A DNA stretch of 64,000 nucleotides from Muribaculaceae bacterium (GTDB taxonomy: Bacteria > Bacteroidota > Bacteroidia > Bacteroidales > Muribaculaceae): the NCBI GenBank assembly GCA_016292745.1, contig JAEDFO010000001.1, positions 137,774 through 201,773 of the forward strand. The letters are read 5' to 3'. Positions 38,129 through 48,061 of the stretch are shown piece after piece (position 1 is the stretch's first letter; the number at the start of each line of letters is the position of its first letter). A program made the position numbers and the translations under genes. Under the pieces are notes generated by a model, which was not told the origin of the DNA, made no database searches, and was given only the letters and a program-made list of their open reading frames with translations.

Positions 38129-39352
38129 TCAATCTACTTTATTAAGCACGTGCCCCATACGTGCCTTCTTGGTGTGCATATAGAACCTGTTGTATTGGTT
38201 AGGAGCCACTTCAACAGGCACATTCTCGACTATTTTCAAATCGTAGCCTTCAAGGCCTATACGCTTCATCGGGTTATTGGTAATAAGCCGCATGTTTCTC
38301 ACTCCAAGTTCATGGAGAATATTGGCACCAACTCCATAATCGCGTTCATCGGCCTTGAAGCCAAGATGCAGATTTGCTTCTACTGTATCAAGCCCATTCT
38401 CCTGAAGTTTATATGCCTTTATTTTGTTCATCAGACCTATACCACGGCCTTCTTGACTCATATATAGCACTACACCTTTGCCTTCCTTATCAATCATTTG
38501 CATTGCCAGATGAAGCTGTTCACCACAATCGCAACGCATAGAGCCAAATATATCGCCTGTCATACACGACGAGTGCACTCTCACAAGAACCGGTTCATCG
38601 GGCTCCCAAGTACCCTTAATAAGGGCAATATGCTCTACATCGGTATTAATCTGACGGAAAGGAATAAGTTTGAAATGTCCGTATTGTGTAGGCATATCAA
38701 CCTCCTCACCTCGTTCAACTATAGTTTCACGTTTTAAACGATATGATATAAGGTCACGTATTGAAATCAGACGGATGCCCCATTCATCGGCACGACGACG
38801 CAGTTCAGGCAATCGTGCCATAGAACCATCGTCGCTCATTATTTCCATAAGCGCAGCTGCCGGATACAACCCCGCCAATCGGGCCATATCGACGCCGGCT
38901 TCGGTATGACCTGCCCGAGAAAGCACTCCCTTATCCTGCGCATAAAGCGGGTTGATGTGACCAGGACGCCCAAAGGTGTTAGGTGTCGCTTCTGGATCGG
39001 CCAAGGCTCGGATAGTTGCGGCACGGTCGTAGATGGAAACTCCGGTTGAGCAACCTTCCAGTTTATCTACCGTTACGGTAAATGGCGTACCCAGCACCGA
39101 AGTGTTGTCGATTACCTGATGCGGCAAACCAAGTTCTTTACAACGCGATATTGTGATGGGTGCACAAAGCACTCCTCGAGCATTCTTCAGCATAAAGTTC
39201 ACCTGCTCAGGAGTAATCTTCTCTGCTGCAACAATTAAATCGCCTTCATTCTCGCGATCTTCATCATCTACTACAATGACAAATTTACCTTCGCGGAAAT
39301 CGGCAATTGCTTCTTCTATCGAATCTAACTTAATAGTATCCATATATGTCAT
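38129..39352 (-). CDS. ribBA: Bifunctional DHBP synthase / GTP cyclohydrolase II
   Basis: Makes both precursors of riboflavin. The N-terminal RibB domain (about 1-205) has [19 protein letters not shown] near residue 25 and [10 protein letters not shown] near 130. The C-terminal RibA domain has the zinc site [15 protein letters not shown] near residues 260-275 and the catalytic [12 protein letters not shown] near 297. 407 residues fits the fused form. The ATG at 39352 overlaps the lptG stop as ATGA, so it is coupled to lptG, an unrelated LPS gene. Confidence 0.97.
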   Translation of the reverse strand: MTYMDTIKLDSIEEAIADFREGKFVIVVDDEDRENEGDLIVAAEKITPEQVNFMLKNARGVLCAPITISRCKELGLPHQVIDNTSVLGTPFTVTVDKLEGCSTGVSIYDRAATIRALADPEATPNTFGRPGHINPLYAQDKGVLSRAGHTEAGVDMARLAGLYPAAALMEIMSDDGSMARLPELRRRADEWGIRLISIRDLISYRLKRETIVERGEEVDMPTQYGHFKLIPFRQINTDVEHIALIKGTWEPDEPVLVRVHSSCMTGDIFGSMRCDCGEQLHLAMQMIDKEGKGVVLYMSQEGRGIGLMNKIKAYKLQENGLDTVEANLHLGFKADERDYGVGANILHELGVRNMRLITNNPMKRIGLEGYDLKIVENVPVEVAPNQYNRFYMHTKKARMGHVLNKVD

Positions 39353-41271
39353 TCAATATCGTTATTATCTTTCTGTAGCAAAGTTATCAATTCCTTTGAA
39401 ACATTCACTACTTTGTTGATATCTTGTTTTAAAATCTTTTGCTGATTGATTCCAATTAAATAGACCGGAACACTCAAAGGAATTGCAAAAATGGCAATTT
39501 TTCCAAACTTTTGATTGCGGAACGGTTGATAAAGCAACAGTTTTCTCAAAATAGGATAATCGGAAAGGCGATGAACAACGAGTATATCCTTTGAGTTTGA
39601 TATGTATTCAACAAGCGATTCCAGGGTTTCTGACACAGTTCTCACTTCCAATGCACTGTATCCCTGAGTCCAATACTCATAGAATCGTTGACGTTTTTTG
39701 TGTGCCGACAGGAACTCGTTGCATAAACATATCAGTTTATTGGTTCGGTCGATGGCTTCAGATTTCGACATGTCATCCATGACGATGTCCTTCATTTCAA
39801 CATTGCGGACCTCTGCCCTACCGATGAGTTTACGGAAGAATATCACGTAGGCATCAGCATTGAACACTGCGCTGTCGTTAACGGCTTTATAGGTAAAGAA
39901 CACACCAATTGGCGACAATACAGCCGTACTGAGCCAAAGTCCTTGCCAAACGGGCCAGATACCCTCTTTCGCAAGTCGGAGACCGGAGTTATCAATAATA
40001 TAGTAGAAAACAAAAAGAATAACCGACACCACAATAGGCACAGCTAATCCACCCTTCTTGATAATCGAACCAAGTGGGGCACCAATGAAGAAGAAAATAA
40101 TGCAGGCAATAGCTAAAGTGAATTTTTTCTGTAGCTCAATATCGTGGCGACGTATGCTTTTACGCTCATCGGCAATTACATAGCCTTTAAACTCATAATC
40201 CTGCTTTGTCTGCTTGGCTCGACTTAAAGCCCCGCTGACACATTGTCTGCGCGACGAGAAATCACCTCCATTAAACAGAGTATCTATATCCAAAGGCTTG
40301 TCAAGTTTAACTTCCTGATTGATCACATCGATATACTTGCCATCCTTGTATACCTTTTTTACAGCAGGGATTCCGACATAAGGCGTTGCTTTGAGTTGAC
40401 CGGCATACAAGGTTCCAATGCTGTCGATTCTACAGTTAACCGAATCGATTGTCGCACGCAATTCACTGATATTCTTACCTATATACTGATTACTGAGGAC
40501 ATCGTCGTCCATACGGTTGAAATTGGCATCGAAAGGAATCAGTATATCCTTCGATTTGAATGTCTCTCTTCGATAAAGCATCCGTCGCTCCGATGCACGA
40601 CTGTCCTTAAGGTCTTCAAACGACTCGCCACTACGCAGATTGAGCAAAAGATGCTGCTTATCGTCGGCAAAACTGAGTTTGCCGCTATCAGCCACAATAA
40701 TGTTTGCCGTACCATAGCCTTGACTGACATCGTATATCATCATATTATACAAATGCCCGTTCTCGGGGTTCTTCTGCTTCACGAAAATGTTATATCCCTC
40801 AATTTGGTCGTAAAACACACCCTCTGGTATTTCAAGTTCAGGTGATTTCTGACGCATCGAGAACAGCAAAGTCCACATTTTAACCTGCGCCTTTGGCAAT
40901 ACATTGTTCTGGAAAAAGAATGCACCCACCGACACCATCGAAACAAACACAATCAGCGGCGACATAATCTTAAACAACGAAACTCCAGCAGCCTTCATAG
41001 CTGTCAGTTCAAGTTTCTCACCCAGATTTCCGAAAACCATTAGTGATGCCAACAATATGGCCAAGGGTAATGCCAAAGGAACCATAGTGAGAGCAGCATA
41101 GAAGAACAGTTCGCATATGACATTGATTGCCAAACCCTTTCCCACGAGGTCGTCGATATGGCGCCATAGAAACTGCATGAGCACGATAAAGAGACATATA
41201 AAGAATGTCATCATAAACAGCGGCAAAAACCGCTGCAATATGAATTGATATAGTTTCTTTACTCGTAGCAT
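39349..41271 (-). CDS. LptF/LptG-family LPS export permease
   Basis: Inner-membrane permease of the lipopolysaccharide transport ABC system. From the ATG at 41271 (640 residues) the N-terminus is [20 protein letters not shown], followed by a TM pair and the short conserved loop [13 protein letters not shown]. The periplasmic beta-jellyroll (about 140-350) links to further TM helices near 380-480 ([20 protein letters not shown], the family's hallmark). It is longer than E. coli LptF/G (about 360) by a C-terminal cytoplasmic extension, common in Bacteroidota. The frame opens at 41307, upstream of the promoter, so that start is rejected. Whether it serves as LptF or LptG is not decidable here. 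Confidence 0.9.
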   Translation of the reverse strand: MLRVKKLYQFILQRFLPLFMMTFFICLFIVLMQFLWRHIDDLVGKGLAINVICELFFYAALTMVPLALPLAILLASLMVFGNLGEKLELTAMKAAGVSLFKIMSPLIVFVSMVSVGAFFFQNNVLPKAQVKMWTLLFSMRQKSPELEIPEGVFYDQIEGYNIFVKQKNPENGHLYNMMIYDVSQGYGTANIIVADSGKLSFADDKQHLLLNLRSGESFEDLKDSRASERRMLYRRETFKSKDILIPFDANFNRMDDDVLSNQYIGKNISELRATIDSVNCRIDSIGTLYAGQLKATPYVGIPAVKKVYKDGKYIDVINQEVKLDKPLDIDTLFNGGDFSSRRQCVSGALSRAKQTKQDYEFKGYVIADERKSIRRHDIELQKKFTLAIACIIFFFIGAPLGSIIKKGGLAVPIVVSVILFVFYYIIDNSGLRLAKEGIWPVWQGLWLSTAVLSPIGVFFTYKAVNDSAVFNADAYVIFFRKLIGRAEVRNVEMKDIVMDDMSKSEAIDRTNKLICLCNEFLSAHKKRQRFYEYWTQGYSALEVRTVSETLESLVEYISNSKDILVVHRLSDYPILRKLLLYQPFRNQKFGKIAIFAIPLSVPVYLIGINQQKILKQDINKVVNVSKELITLLQKDNNDIE

Positions 41272-41289
41272 TCCTAATATATTTTGGTG

Positions 41290-41297
41290 CAAATTTA
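41290..41297 (-). promoter_or_regulatory. -7 element of lptF/G-ribBA
   Basis: Minus-strand TAAATTTG, 18 bp before the ATG at 41271. It decides the start, because the in-frame alternative at 41307 lies upstream of it. Confidence 0.6.
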
Positions 41298-41434
41298 GCA
41301 AAAACAACCGACATTTTACAGCTGCAATACATCATATTATATACTTGCAAATAAATTACGCAGAAAACTTTCATAGTTTATATAGTTTTATTTCCTTTGC
41401 AGCAGTAATAAATCTGACGAACAATAGACTAATA

Positions 41435-42055
41435 ATGACGAATAATAGCACAAAAGAAAAAGTCATAGAAAATACGTTGATGCTCATATCGAGATATGGC
41501 ACTACGGCTGTTACGATGGACACTATCGCTAAAGAGTGCGGGATATCGAAGCGAACCATATACGAATTGTTTTCCGACAAAAACAATCTCGTGGCCGAAA
41601 CAATAGCATGGGACAACGCCCGAATGATGGAAAAGTTTGCCAAAATATCATCAAACAGCAACAACCCTCTATCAGCAATGCTTCTCATAAACGATGAGTT
41701 GCACAAGAAGTTTATGAGCCTCAGCAGTATATTCTTTATAGATTTAAAGAAGTCGCCGATTTTCATTACACAGAAATACGAAAAGCTGATGGACGAAAAT
41801 ATGGCGAACTACAAACGGGTAATAATCAACGGACAGGCTCAAGGAATATTTCGCTCTGACATCGATGTTGACATTATCGTATATCTGTACTTCAAGCAGA
41901 TGGAAGATATTAAGAACACTATAAGTAATGACCCTAAATACAAAATATACGAATTATTCCAGTGTGCTGCCGAATGTCATTTAAGGAGCATCGTAACAGC
42001 TAAAGGGTTACAAATTATGGAGGATTTCAAAAAAGAAAACAAAGAAATAAGATAA
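41435..42055 (+). CDS. TetR/AcrR-family regulator of the efflux operon
   Basis: 206 residues from the ATG at 41435. The N-terminal helix-turn-helix is GTTAVTMDTIAKECGISKRT followed by IYELFSDKNNLV near residues 20-52. The C-terminal ligand domain is unlike specific characterised members. It is first in the operon and only 5 bp from the TolC gene, so it probably represses its own transcript and the pump. The long in-frame opening at 41345 has no supporting homology. The upstream region contains AT-rich partial repeats (AAAACT at 41364-41369, AGTTTT at 41384-41389), a weak operator candidate. Confidence 0.88.
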   Translation: MTNNSTKEKVIENTLMLISRYGTTAVTMDTIAKECGISKRTIYELFSDKNNLVAETIAWDNARMMEKFAKISSNSNNPLSAMLLINDELHKKFMSLSSIFFIDLKKSPIFITQKYEKLMDENMANYKRVIINGQAQGIFRSDIDVDIIVYLYFKQMEDIKNTISNDPKYKIYELFQCAAECHLRSIVTAKGLQIMEDFKKENKEIR

Positions 42056-42060
42056 GGACT

Positions 42061-43473
42061 ATGTTTAAAAGAACTATGACACTAATTATTGCATCACTAT
42101 TGAGCAGTGCTGCAATATTATCGGCCCAGGAAACCACCGACACTATAACGCTGGGGCTTGACGATTGCATAAAAATTGCTCTCGACAAGAATCCTTCGAT
42201 AAAAGTGGCCAACATGGAGATCCAACGAGTAGAATACTCAAAACGTGAAATCATTGGTCAATTGCTTCCTTCGCTTAACTTTGGCGCGAACTATAGCAGA
42301 ACCATCGAGAAGCAGACAGCGTATTTCAATATGAAAGATATGCCCGGCATGGGAGGAGGCTCCGAGTCGGGAAGCGATTCGGAAAACAGCACTTCGGAAA
42401 GCGAAGACAAGCAGGACGAGGGAATAAAGATGGGACTCGATAACTCATATCAAATTGGGTTCGATATGTCGTTGCCAATAATTGCACCTCAAATTTGGCA
42501 AAGCATTTCGCTGAGCAAGGCGCAAGTTCTACAGAATATCGAGAAAGCTCGCTCATCAAAACTATCGCTTATTAATGAAATAGAACACGCATATTATGCG
42601 CTGCTACTTGCCAACGATTCATACAAAGTTGTCAAGCAAAACCATGAGACTGCAATTTTCAATGCAAAGATTGTAAACGGCAAATTCAAAGCTGGGACAG
42701 CGTCGGAATACGAAGCACTAAGAGCAAATGTTCAAGTAAAGAACATCGAACCTGAATTGCTACAAAGCGAAATAGCTATCAAGCAATCATTGCTACAGCT
42801 TAAGGTGCTGATGGGCATTGATATAGCCACAAATATTAAAGCAAAGGACCAACTTAGTGACTATGAGAGCAGCATGTACGAAAAAGCCATGTCATTCGAT
42901 ACATCACTGCAGTGGAACACAGACCTTCGCTCACTCGATTTGCAGACTGATTACCTCAAGAAAGCTCTAAAAGTGCAACAGATGTCGTGGTTCCCAACTG
43001 TTGCATTGACTGCAAACTATTATTGGACTTCAATGACAATGGGCGCACCATTCAAAAACATCCGCTGGAATCCATACTCATCTATTGGATTCAGTCTCTC
43101 GTTCCCCATATTCCAAGGCGGACAAAGATACAATAGAATTAAGCAAGCCGATATCAGTGTAAGAGAAATGGGTTTCCAACGCGAAAACCTTGAACAAAGT
43201 CTTAAGATGCAAGTTGAATTGCAAATGGACAACATAAACAAGAATGTAAAGCAAATAAGCACCAGCGCTGCAGGTGTGGAGGAAGCCGACAAGGCATTCA
43301 GCATAATGCAGAAGAGTTTTCAAATTGGAGCCGCCACATATATCGACCTTCGTGACGCCGAATATGCACAGACTCAAGCTAAACTGGCTTATTACCAATC
43401 GATATACAACTATCTTATAGCCACAAGCGACCTCGACCTCCTGTTAGGCTCGCATGACAAGAATAATCAATAA
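42061..43473 (+). CDS. TolC-family outer-membrane efflux protein
   Basis: 470 residues with signal peptide MFKRTMTLIIASLLSSAAILSA. The fold repeats twice, with long helices such as LGLDDCIKIALDKNPSIKVA near residue 33 and IKVANMEIQRVEYSKREI, and the second-half landmark FSLSFPIFQGGQRYNRIKQA near 345. A Ser/Glu/Asp-rich low-complexity insert (GSESGSDSENSTSESEDKQD region near 100-120) is unusual and probably an exposed loop. It forms the outer-membrane duct of the RND pump encoded downstream. Confidence 0.95.
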   Translation: MFKRTMTLIIASLLSSAAILSAQETTDTITLGLDDCIKIALDKNPSIKVANMEIQRVEYSKREIIGQLLPSLNFGANYSRTIEKQTAYFNMKDMPGMGGGSESGSDSENSTSESEDKQDEGIKMGLDNSYQIGFDMSLPIIAPQIWQSISLSKAQVLQNIEKARSSKLSLINEIEHAYYALLLANDSYKVVKQNHETAIFNAKIVNGKFKAGTASEYEALRANVQVKNIEPELLQSEIAIKQSLLQLKVLMGIDIATNIKAKDQLSDYESSMYEKAMSFDTSLQWNTDLRSLDLQTDYLKKALKVQQMSWFPTVALTANYYWTSMTMGAPFKNIRWNPYSSIGFSLSFPIFQGGQRYNRIKQADISVREMGFQRENLEQSLKMQVELQMDNINKNVKQISTSAAGVEEADKAFSIMQKSFQIGAATYIDLRDAEYAQTQAKLAYYQSIYNYLIATSDLDLLLGSHDKNNQ

Positions 43474-43498
43474 TAAAAAGAAATTAAAATCATTCGAC

Positions 43499-44557
43499 AT
43501 GAAATATATTTATTTATCAGCAGCAACGATTGTCCTGGGTTTGATGGCATCGTGCTCAAGCAATGAGAAAGCCAACGAGGAAACAGCAGAACCGACAAAG
43601 CCGTTGGTTAAAGTTGAGACTGTGTATGAGGAAGATGTGCCACAGATTGCCAACTACACAGCAACAGTAGAGGCATACAAGACCAATAACATCACCACGT
43701 CGACAACTAACCGTATTAAGAAAATACTTGTTGATGTAGGCAACTATGTAAGCGCCGGGCAAACTGTTGTTGTACTCGACAACGCCAACATCGACCAAAT
43801 GAAGTTACGACTCGACAACCAGAAGGTTGACCTCGACCGCGCCATCGAACTGTTTGAAATCGGTGGAGGCACCAAGCAATCGGTCGACCAGCTTCGCACT
43901 GAATATGAGGCTTACAAACGCCAATATGAGAACATGGTGGAAAACACCCGTCTCATAAGTCCGATTAACGGCGTGGTTACAGCCCGCAACTACGATAATG
44001 GCGACATGACTGGCCAGAATCCAATCCTCACTATCGAGCAAATTCGTCCGGTGAAAATCGTTATCAATGTTTCGGAACAGGAATTCACAAAAATAAAGCT
44101 TGGGATGAATGTTGATGTAAACCTCGACGTTTATGGCGAGGAAGTGTTCCCAGCCAAAGTATCTCTAATCCATCCTACTATCGACCCTGCAACACGCACA
44201 TTCGCCACAGAAATTAACATCAACAATGCCGACCAACGCATCCGCCCCGGAATGTTTGCCCGTGTGAAAATCAATCTCGGAGAATCACGGCATATAGTAG
44301 TTCCAGACCGCGCAATAGTAAAACAAACTGGCTCCGGCAACAGATATGTGTATGTTTACAACAATGGAAAAGTTAGTTTCAACCAAGTTGAACTCGGACA
44401 ACGTCTTGGCGACCGCTACGAGCTCGTTTCGGGTGTAGAAAACAATTCGCAAGTAGTTGTAAGCGGACAAAATGCATTAGCTGACGGTATTGATGTTGAA
44501 CTATACAACGACACCACAGCCACAAATGCTGCAAACGACTCTATTATTAACAAGTAA
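43499..44557 (+). CDS. RND efflux periplasmic adaptor lipoprotein (HlyD/AcrA family)
   Basis: 352 residues from the ATG at 43499. The signal MKYIYLSAATIVLGLMASC ends in a lipobox Cys19. The barrel-sandwich halves VGNYVSAGQTVVVLDNANID near residue 80 and RLISPINGVVTARNYDNGD near 143 are separated by a short coiled-coil hairpin of about 45 residues, shorter than in AcrA. The frame opens at 43454 inside tolC; the lipoprotein signal supports 43499. It sits between the TolC and pump genes and would bridge them. Confidence 0.94.
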   Translation: MKYIYLSAATIVLGLMASCSSNEKANEETAEPTKPLVKVETVYEEDVPQIANYTATVEAYKTNNITTSTTNRIKKILVDVGNYVSAGQTVVVLDNANIDQMKLRLDNQKVDLDRAIELFEIGGGTKQSVDQLRTEYEAYKRQYENMVENTRLISPINGVVTARNYDNGDMTGQNPILTIEQIRPVKIVINVSEQEFTKIKLGMNVDVNLDVYGEEVFPAKVSLIHPTIDPATRTFATEININNADQRIRPGMFARVKINLGESRHIVVPDRAIVKQTGSGNRYVYVYNNGKVSFNQVELGQRLGDRYELVSGVENNSQVVVSGQNALADGIDVELYNDTTATNAANDSIINK

Positions 44558-44569
44558 ACTATCAACGAT

Positions 44570-47500
44570 ATGAGCATATACTCAAGTGCAGTGAAGCGGC
44601 CGGTAATGACATCGCTATGCTTCGTAGCGGTGGTTATTCTCGGTTTGTTCTCGCTTCAGAAACTGCCAATCGACCTATATCCCGACATCGACACCAACAC
44701 CATTATGGTAATGACCACTTACCAAGGTGCCAGCGCATCGGATATCGAGCAGAATGTTACACGTCCACTTGAAAACACACTCAATTCAGTTGAGAACCTC
44801 AAGCATATAACTTCGAATTCAAAGGAAAACATATCAATTATAACCCTCGAATTCGAATATGGAAATGATATCGATGTGATTACCAACGATGTTCGCGACA
44901 AACTGAACATGACAAGCAGCTATCTGCCCGACGAATGCGAGACACCTATCATATTCAAGTTCAGTTCCGACATGATTCCAATTCTGCTGCTCTCGGTACA
45001 GGCCGATGAAAGTTCACCGGGACTCTATAAGATTCTCGACGACGTTGTTGCCAATCCGCTGGAACGCATCGATGGTGTGGGCTCGGTTTCAATAACCGGT
45101 GCTCCAGAACGTGAAATTCATGTTTATGTCGACCCTATAAAACTCGAAGCATATAACATGACCATCGAGACAATCTCCTCTATTATCGGTGCAGAAAACC
45201 GAAACATCCCTGGTGGTTCGTTCGATATTGGCAGCGAGACATATTCTCTTCGCGTTCAAGGTGAGTTTAAGGATGCACGAGAAATGGAGAACTTAGTTGT
45301 AGGTGTTCACAATAACGGTTTGGTATATCTTCGCGACGTGGCACGAATAGACGACTCGCTTGAAGAACGTGCACAGAAAACTTACAACAATGGCCAGCAA
45401 GGTGCCATGATTGTAATACAGAAACAATCAGGCGCCAACTCAGTTGCAATCTCTGAAGAAGTGGTGAAAAAACTTCCGTCGATTCAGAAAAATCTCCCAA
45501 CCGACGTTAAATTGGGTATCATTGTCGACACATCTGACAATATACGAAACACCATCGATTCACTCACCGAAACTGTGCTCTATGCACTCCTGTTTGTAGT
45601 TATCGTTGTGTTCCTGTTCCTGGGCCGGTGGAGGGCAACTGTAATCATTGCAATCACCATCCCCATATCACTTATTGCCTCGTTCATATATTTGTTTATG
45701 ACGGGCAACACTCTGAATATCATATCGCTCTCAGCGCTGTCGATATCAATAGGTATGGTGGTCGACGATGCCATTGTGGTACTTGAAAACGTCACCACCC
45801 ATATAGAACGAGGTAGCGACCCAAAGCAGGCTGCAGTTCACGGCACCAACGAGGTTGCAATCTCGGTTATAGCATCTACACTGACCCTTATAGCAGTATT
45901 TTTCCCGCTCACAATGGTGCCAGGCATGATGGGTGTGATGTTCCGCCAATTGGGATGGATGGAGTGCATTATGATGATTATCTCTACCGTTTGTGCTCTG
46001 TCTCTCACCCCAATGCTTTGTAGCCAATTGCTCAAACTAAATCCAAAGAAAGGCATAATATTCACAAAACTGTTTACTCCAATCGAAAAGGCACTCGACA
46101 AGCTTGACGATGGATACGCAGCATTGCTTAACTGGGTGGTGCGCCATCGCGCAATCACAATTCTCATTTGTTTGGCTATGTTTATCAGTTCTTTCGGATT
46201 AATGAAATTTGTGGGCAGCGAATTCATTCCAACCAGTGACAACTCGCGACTGGGAATATCGCTTGAACTACCGATTGGCACACGGGTAGAAGTATCGGAG
46301 GATATCAGCAAGCGGATTTACAAGGAATTCACCGAAAAGTATCCTGAAATCAAGGTATTCAACTACACCGTTGGCCAGGCAAACAGCGACAATGCATTTG
46401 CATCAATGCAAGACAACGGAACTCACATCATTTCGATGAACATCACCCTTGTGTCGCCAAAATATCGCGACCGCGATATCACTGTTATAGCTGACCTGAT
46501 GCGTAAGGACATAAGTCGCTATCCCGAAATAAAGAAAGCGCTGGTTAACGTTGGCGGTAGCCGTGGCTCAAGCATGAACGGACAGTCGACCGTAGATTTT
46601 GAAATCTATGGCTACGACTTCACCAAGACCGACAGCATTGCCGCACGTTTCAAGAATATTCTTAAAGGCATCAAAGGTACAGCCGACATCAACATCAGCC
46701 GCGCCGACTATCAACCCGAATATCAAGTTGACTTCGACCGTGAGAAACTCGCTCTTTACGGTCTGAACCTTGGCACTGCTGCAACTTATCTACGCAATCG
46801 AATCAACGGCAGCACAGCATCGTATTACCGAGAAGATGGCGAGGAGTACGATATAAAAGTTATGTATGCTCCTGAACACAGGACCTCGATTTCCGATATC
46901 GAAAACATCCTAATCTACAATAATCAAGGCTCAGCTGTGAGGGTGCGCGACGTCGGTACGGTGGTTGAACGCTTCACACCTCCAACAATCGAGCGCAAGG
47001 ACCGTCAGCGCATTATCACAGTCTCCACGGTAGTCGACGGTGTGCCTATGAGCGAAATTGTGACAGCCGCACAAAAAGAAATCGACAAGATGGACCTTGA
47101 CCAGGGAATCACAATTGAAATTGCTGGTTCATACGAAGACCAACAGGAATCGTTCAGCGACCTGGGCATGTTGGCATTACTTATTATATTGCTCGTATAC
47201 ATTGTAATGGCAGCGCAGTTTGAATCGCTAACCTATCCGGCAATCATCATGACATCGCTAATGTTTGCATTCACAGGTATCGTAGTAATATTGTGCATCA
47301 CCGGCACCACGCTTAATGTGATGAGTATGATTGGTGCAATTATGCTTATCGGTATTGTTGTTAAAAACGGTATCGTGCTCATCGATTATATAATTCTGAA
47401 CCGTGAACGCGGAATGGGCATTCGTCCAGCAGTAGTGCTTGGCGGCAAATCGCGTCTGCGCCCAGTTGTCATGACCTCGCTCACCACAATTCTCGGCATG

Positions 47501-47683
47501 GTGCCTATGGCCATAGGCAGTGGCGAAGGTGCAGAAATATGGCGACCTATGGGAATCTCGGTAATTGGCGGCCTCACCATGTCGACATTGCTGACGCTGC
47601 TGTTCGTGCCAGTCATGTATTGTGTATTCGCTTCTGTTGGCATCAAGCGCCAGCGACGTAAAATCCATAAACAATTAAGATAA
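44570..47683 (+). CDS. RND multidrug efflux transporter (HAE1/AcrB family)
   Basis: 1037-residue inner-membrane proton-driven pump. Twelve TM helices in two halves, with the family signature PIDLYPDIDTNTIMV near residue 27, TM4 with the proton-relay Asp pair in LSISIGMVVDDAIVVLENV near 400, and the C-terminal counterparts MIGAIMLIGIVVKNGIVLID near 930 and LRPVVMTSLTTILGMVPMAIG. Two large periplasmic porter loops lie between. It follows the adaptor by 12 bp. Substrate cannot be told from sequence; the hydrophobic drug or bile-salt class is likely. Confidence 0.96.
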   Translation: MSIYSSAVKRPVMTSLCFVAVVILGLFSLQKLPIDLYPDIDTNTIMVMTTYQGASASDIEQNVTRPLENTLNSVENLKHITSNSKENISIITLEFEYGNDIDVITNDVRDKLNMTSSYLPDECETPIIFKFSSDMIPILLLSVQADESSPGLYKILDDVVANPLERIDGVGSVSITGAPEREIHVYVDPIKLEAYNMTIETISSIIGAENRNIPGGSFDIGSETYSLRVQGEFKDAREMENLVVGVHNNGLVYLRDVARIDDSLEERAQKTYNNGQQGAMIVIQKQSGANSVAISEEVVKKLPSIQKNLPTDVKLGIIVDTSDNIRNTIDSLTETVLYALLFVVIVVFLFLGRWRATVIIAITIPISLIASFIYLFMTGNTLNIISLSALSISIGMVVDDAIVVLENVTTHIERGSDPKQAAVHGTNEVAISVIASTLTLIAVFFPLTMVPGMMGVMFRQLGWMECIMMIISTVCALSLTPMLCSQLLKLNPKKGIIFTKLFTPIEKALDKLDDGYAALLNWVVRHRAITILICLAMFISSFGLMKFVGSEFIPTSDNSRLGISLELPIGTRVEVSEDISKRIYKEFTEKYPEIKVFNYTVGQANSDNAFASMQDNGTHIISMNITLVSPKYRDRDITVIADLMRKDISRYPEIKKALVNVGGSRGSSMNGQSTVDFEIYGYDFTKTDSIAARFKNILKGIKGTADINISRADYQPEYQVDFDREKLALYGLNLGTAATYLRNRINGSTASYYREDGEEYDIKVMYAPEHRTSISDIENILIYNNQGSAVRVRDVGTVVERFTPPTIERKDRQRIITVSTVVDGVPMSEIVTAAQKEIDKMDLDQGITIEIAGSYEDQQESFSDLGMLALLIILLVYIVMAAQFESLTYPAIIMTSLMFAFTGIVVILCITGTTLNVMSMIGAIMLIGIVVKNGIVLIDYIILNRERGMGIRPAVVLGGKSRLRPVVMTSLTTILGMVPMAIGSGEGAEIWRPMGISVIGGLTMSTLLTLLFVPVMYCVFASVGIKRQRRKIHKQLR

Positions 47684-47689
47684 CTGATT

Positions 47690-47983
47690 ATGAAAGCAAT
47701 ATTTATATCATACGACCAAGCCCACTACGAGAAGGTTATCGACATTCTCGAAAAGAACAATTGCCGCGGATTCACAGCATGGGATTTGGTAATCGGGCGC
47801 GGCACTAAATCCGGAGAGCCACATTATGGCTCCCACGCATGGCCATCGATGGCCGGGGCCATCATGACAATGGTCGAAGATCACCGTGTCGACACTATTT
47901 TAGCCAAACTAAAAGCCCTCGATGAAGAAAAACCCAAATTAGGCCTAAGGGCATGGAGTTGGGACATAGAAAAGTCTATATAA
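47690..47983 (+). CDS. Small PII-like protein in the efflux operon
   Basis: 97 residues. The order beta (KAIFISYDQ), helix (YEKVIDILEKNN), beta (GFTAWDLVIGRG), a loop (TKSGEPHYGSHAWPSMAG), beta (AIMTMVED), helix (VDTILAKLKALDEE) and beta (GLRAWSWDIEK) is that of the PII/CutA ferredoxin-like family, with a histidine- and tryptophan-bearing loop where PII proteins have their T-loop. It lies 6 bp after the RND pump gene and ahead of the terminator, so it is part of the operon. PII-like proteins accompany some metal RND pumps; a ligand or metal-sensing role is inference. I do not recognise a named gene. Confidence 0.75.
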   Translation: MKAIFISYDQAHYEKVIDILEKNNCRGFTAWDLVIGRGTKSGEPHYGSHAWPSMAGAIMTMVEDHRVDTILAKLKALDEEKPKLGLRAWSWDIEKSI

Positions 47984-48010
47984 ATCGATTTTTCAAAAGG
48001 TATAGTCACG

Positions 48011-48046
48011 AAAGTTCTCTTTTTCGAAAGAATAAGAGAACTTTTT
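48011..48046 (+). terminator. Terminator of the RND operon
   Basis: Perfect 10-bp arms (AAAGTTCTCT at 48011-48020, AGAGAACTTT at 48035-48044) followed by TTTTT. It ends four bases before the -7 element of the next gene. Confidence 0.9.
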
Positions 48047-48049
48047 CGT

Positions 48050-48057
48050 TACTTTTG
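48050..48057 (+). promoter_or_regulatory. -7 element of the LD-carboxypeptidase gene
   Basis: TACTTTTG matches TAnnTTTG, only 4 bp before the ATG at 48062. If real, the transcript would start at or next to the ATG, giving a leaderless mRNA. Confidence 0.45.
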
Positions 48058-48061
48058 CTGC

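Noticed and set aside
41345-41434. TetR regulator starting at 41345
   Set aside because: The extension has no family similarity, and the conserved N-terminus begins at the ATG at 41435.
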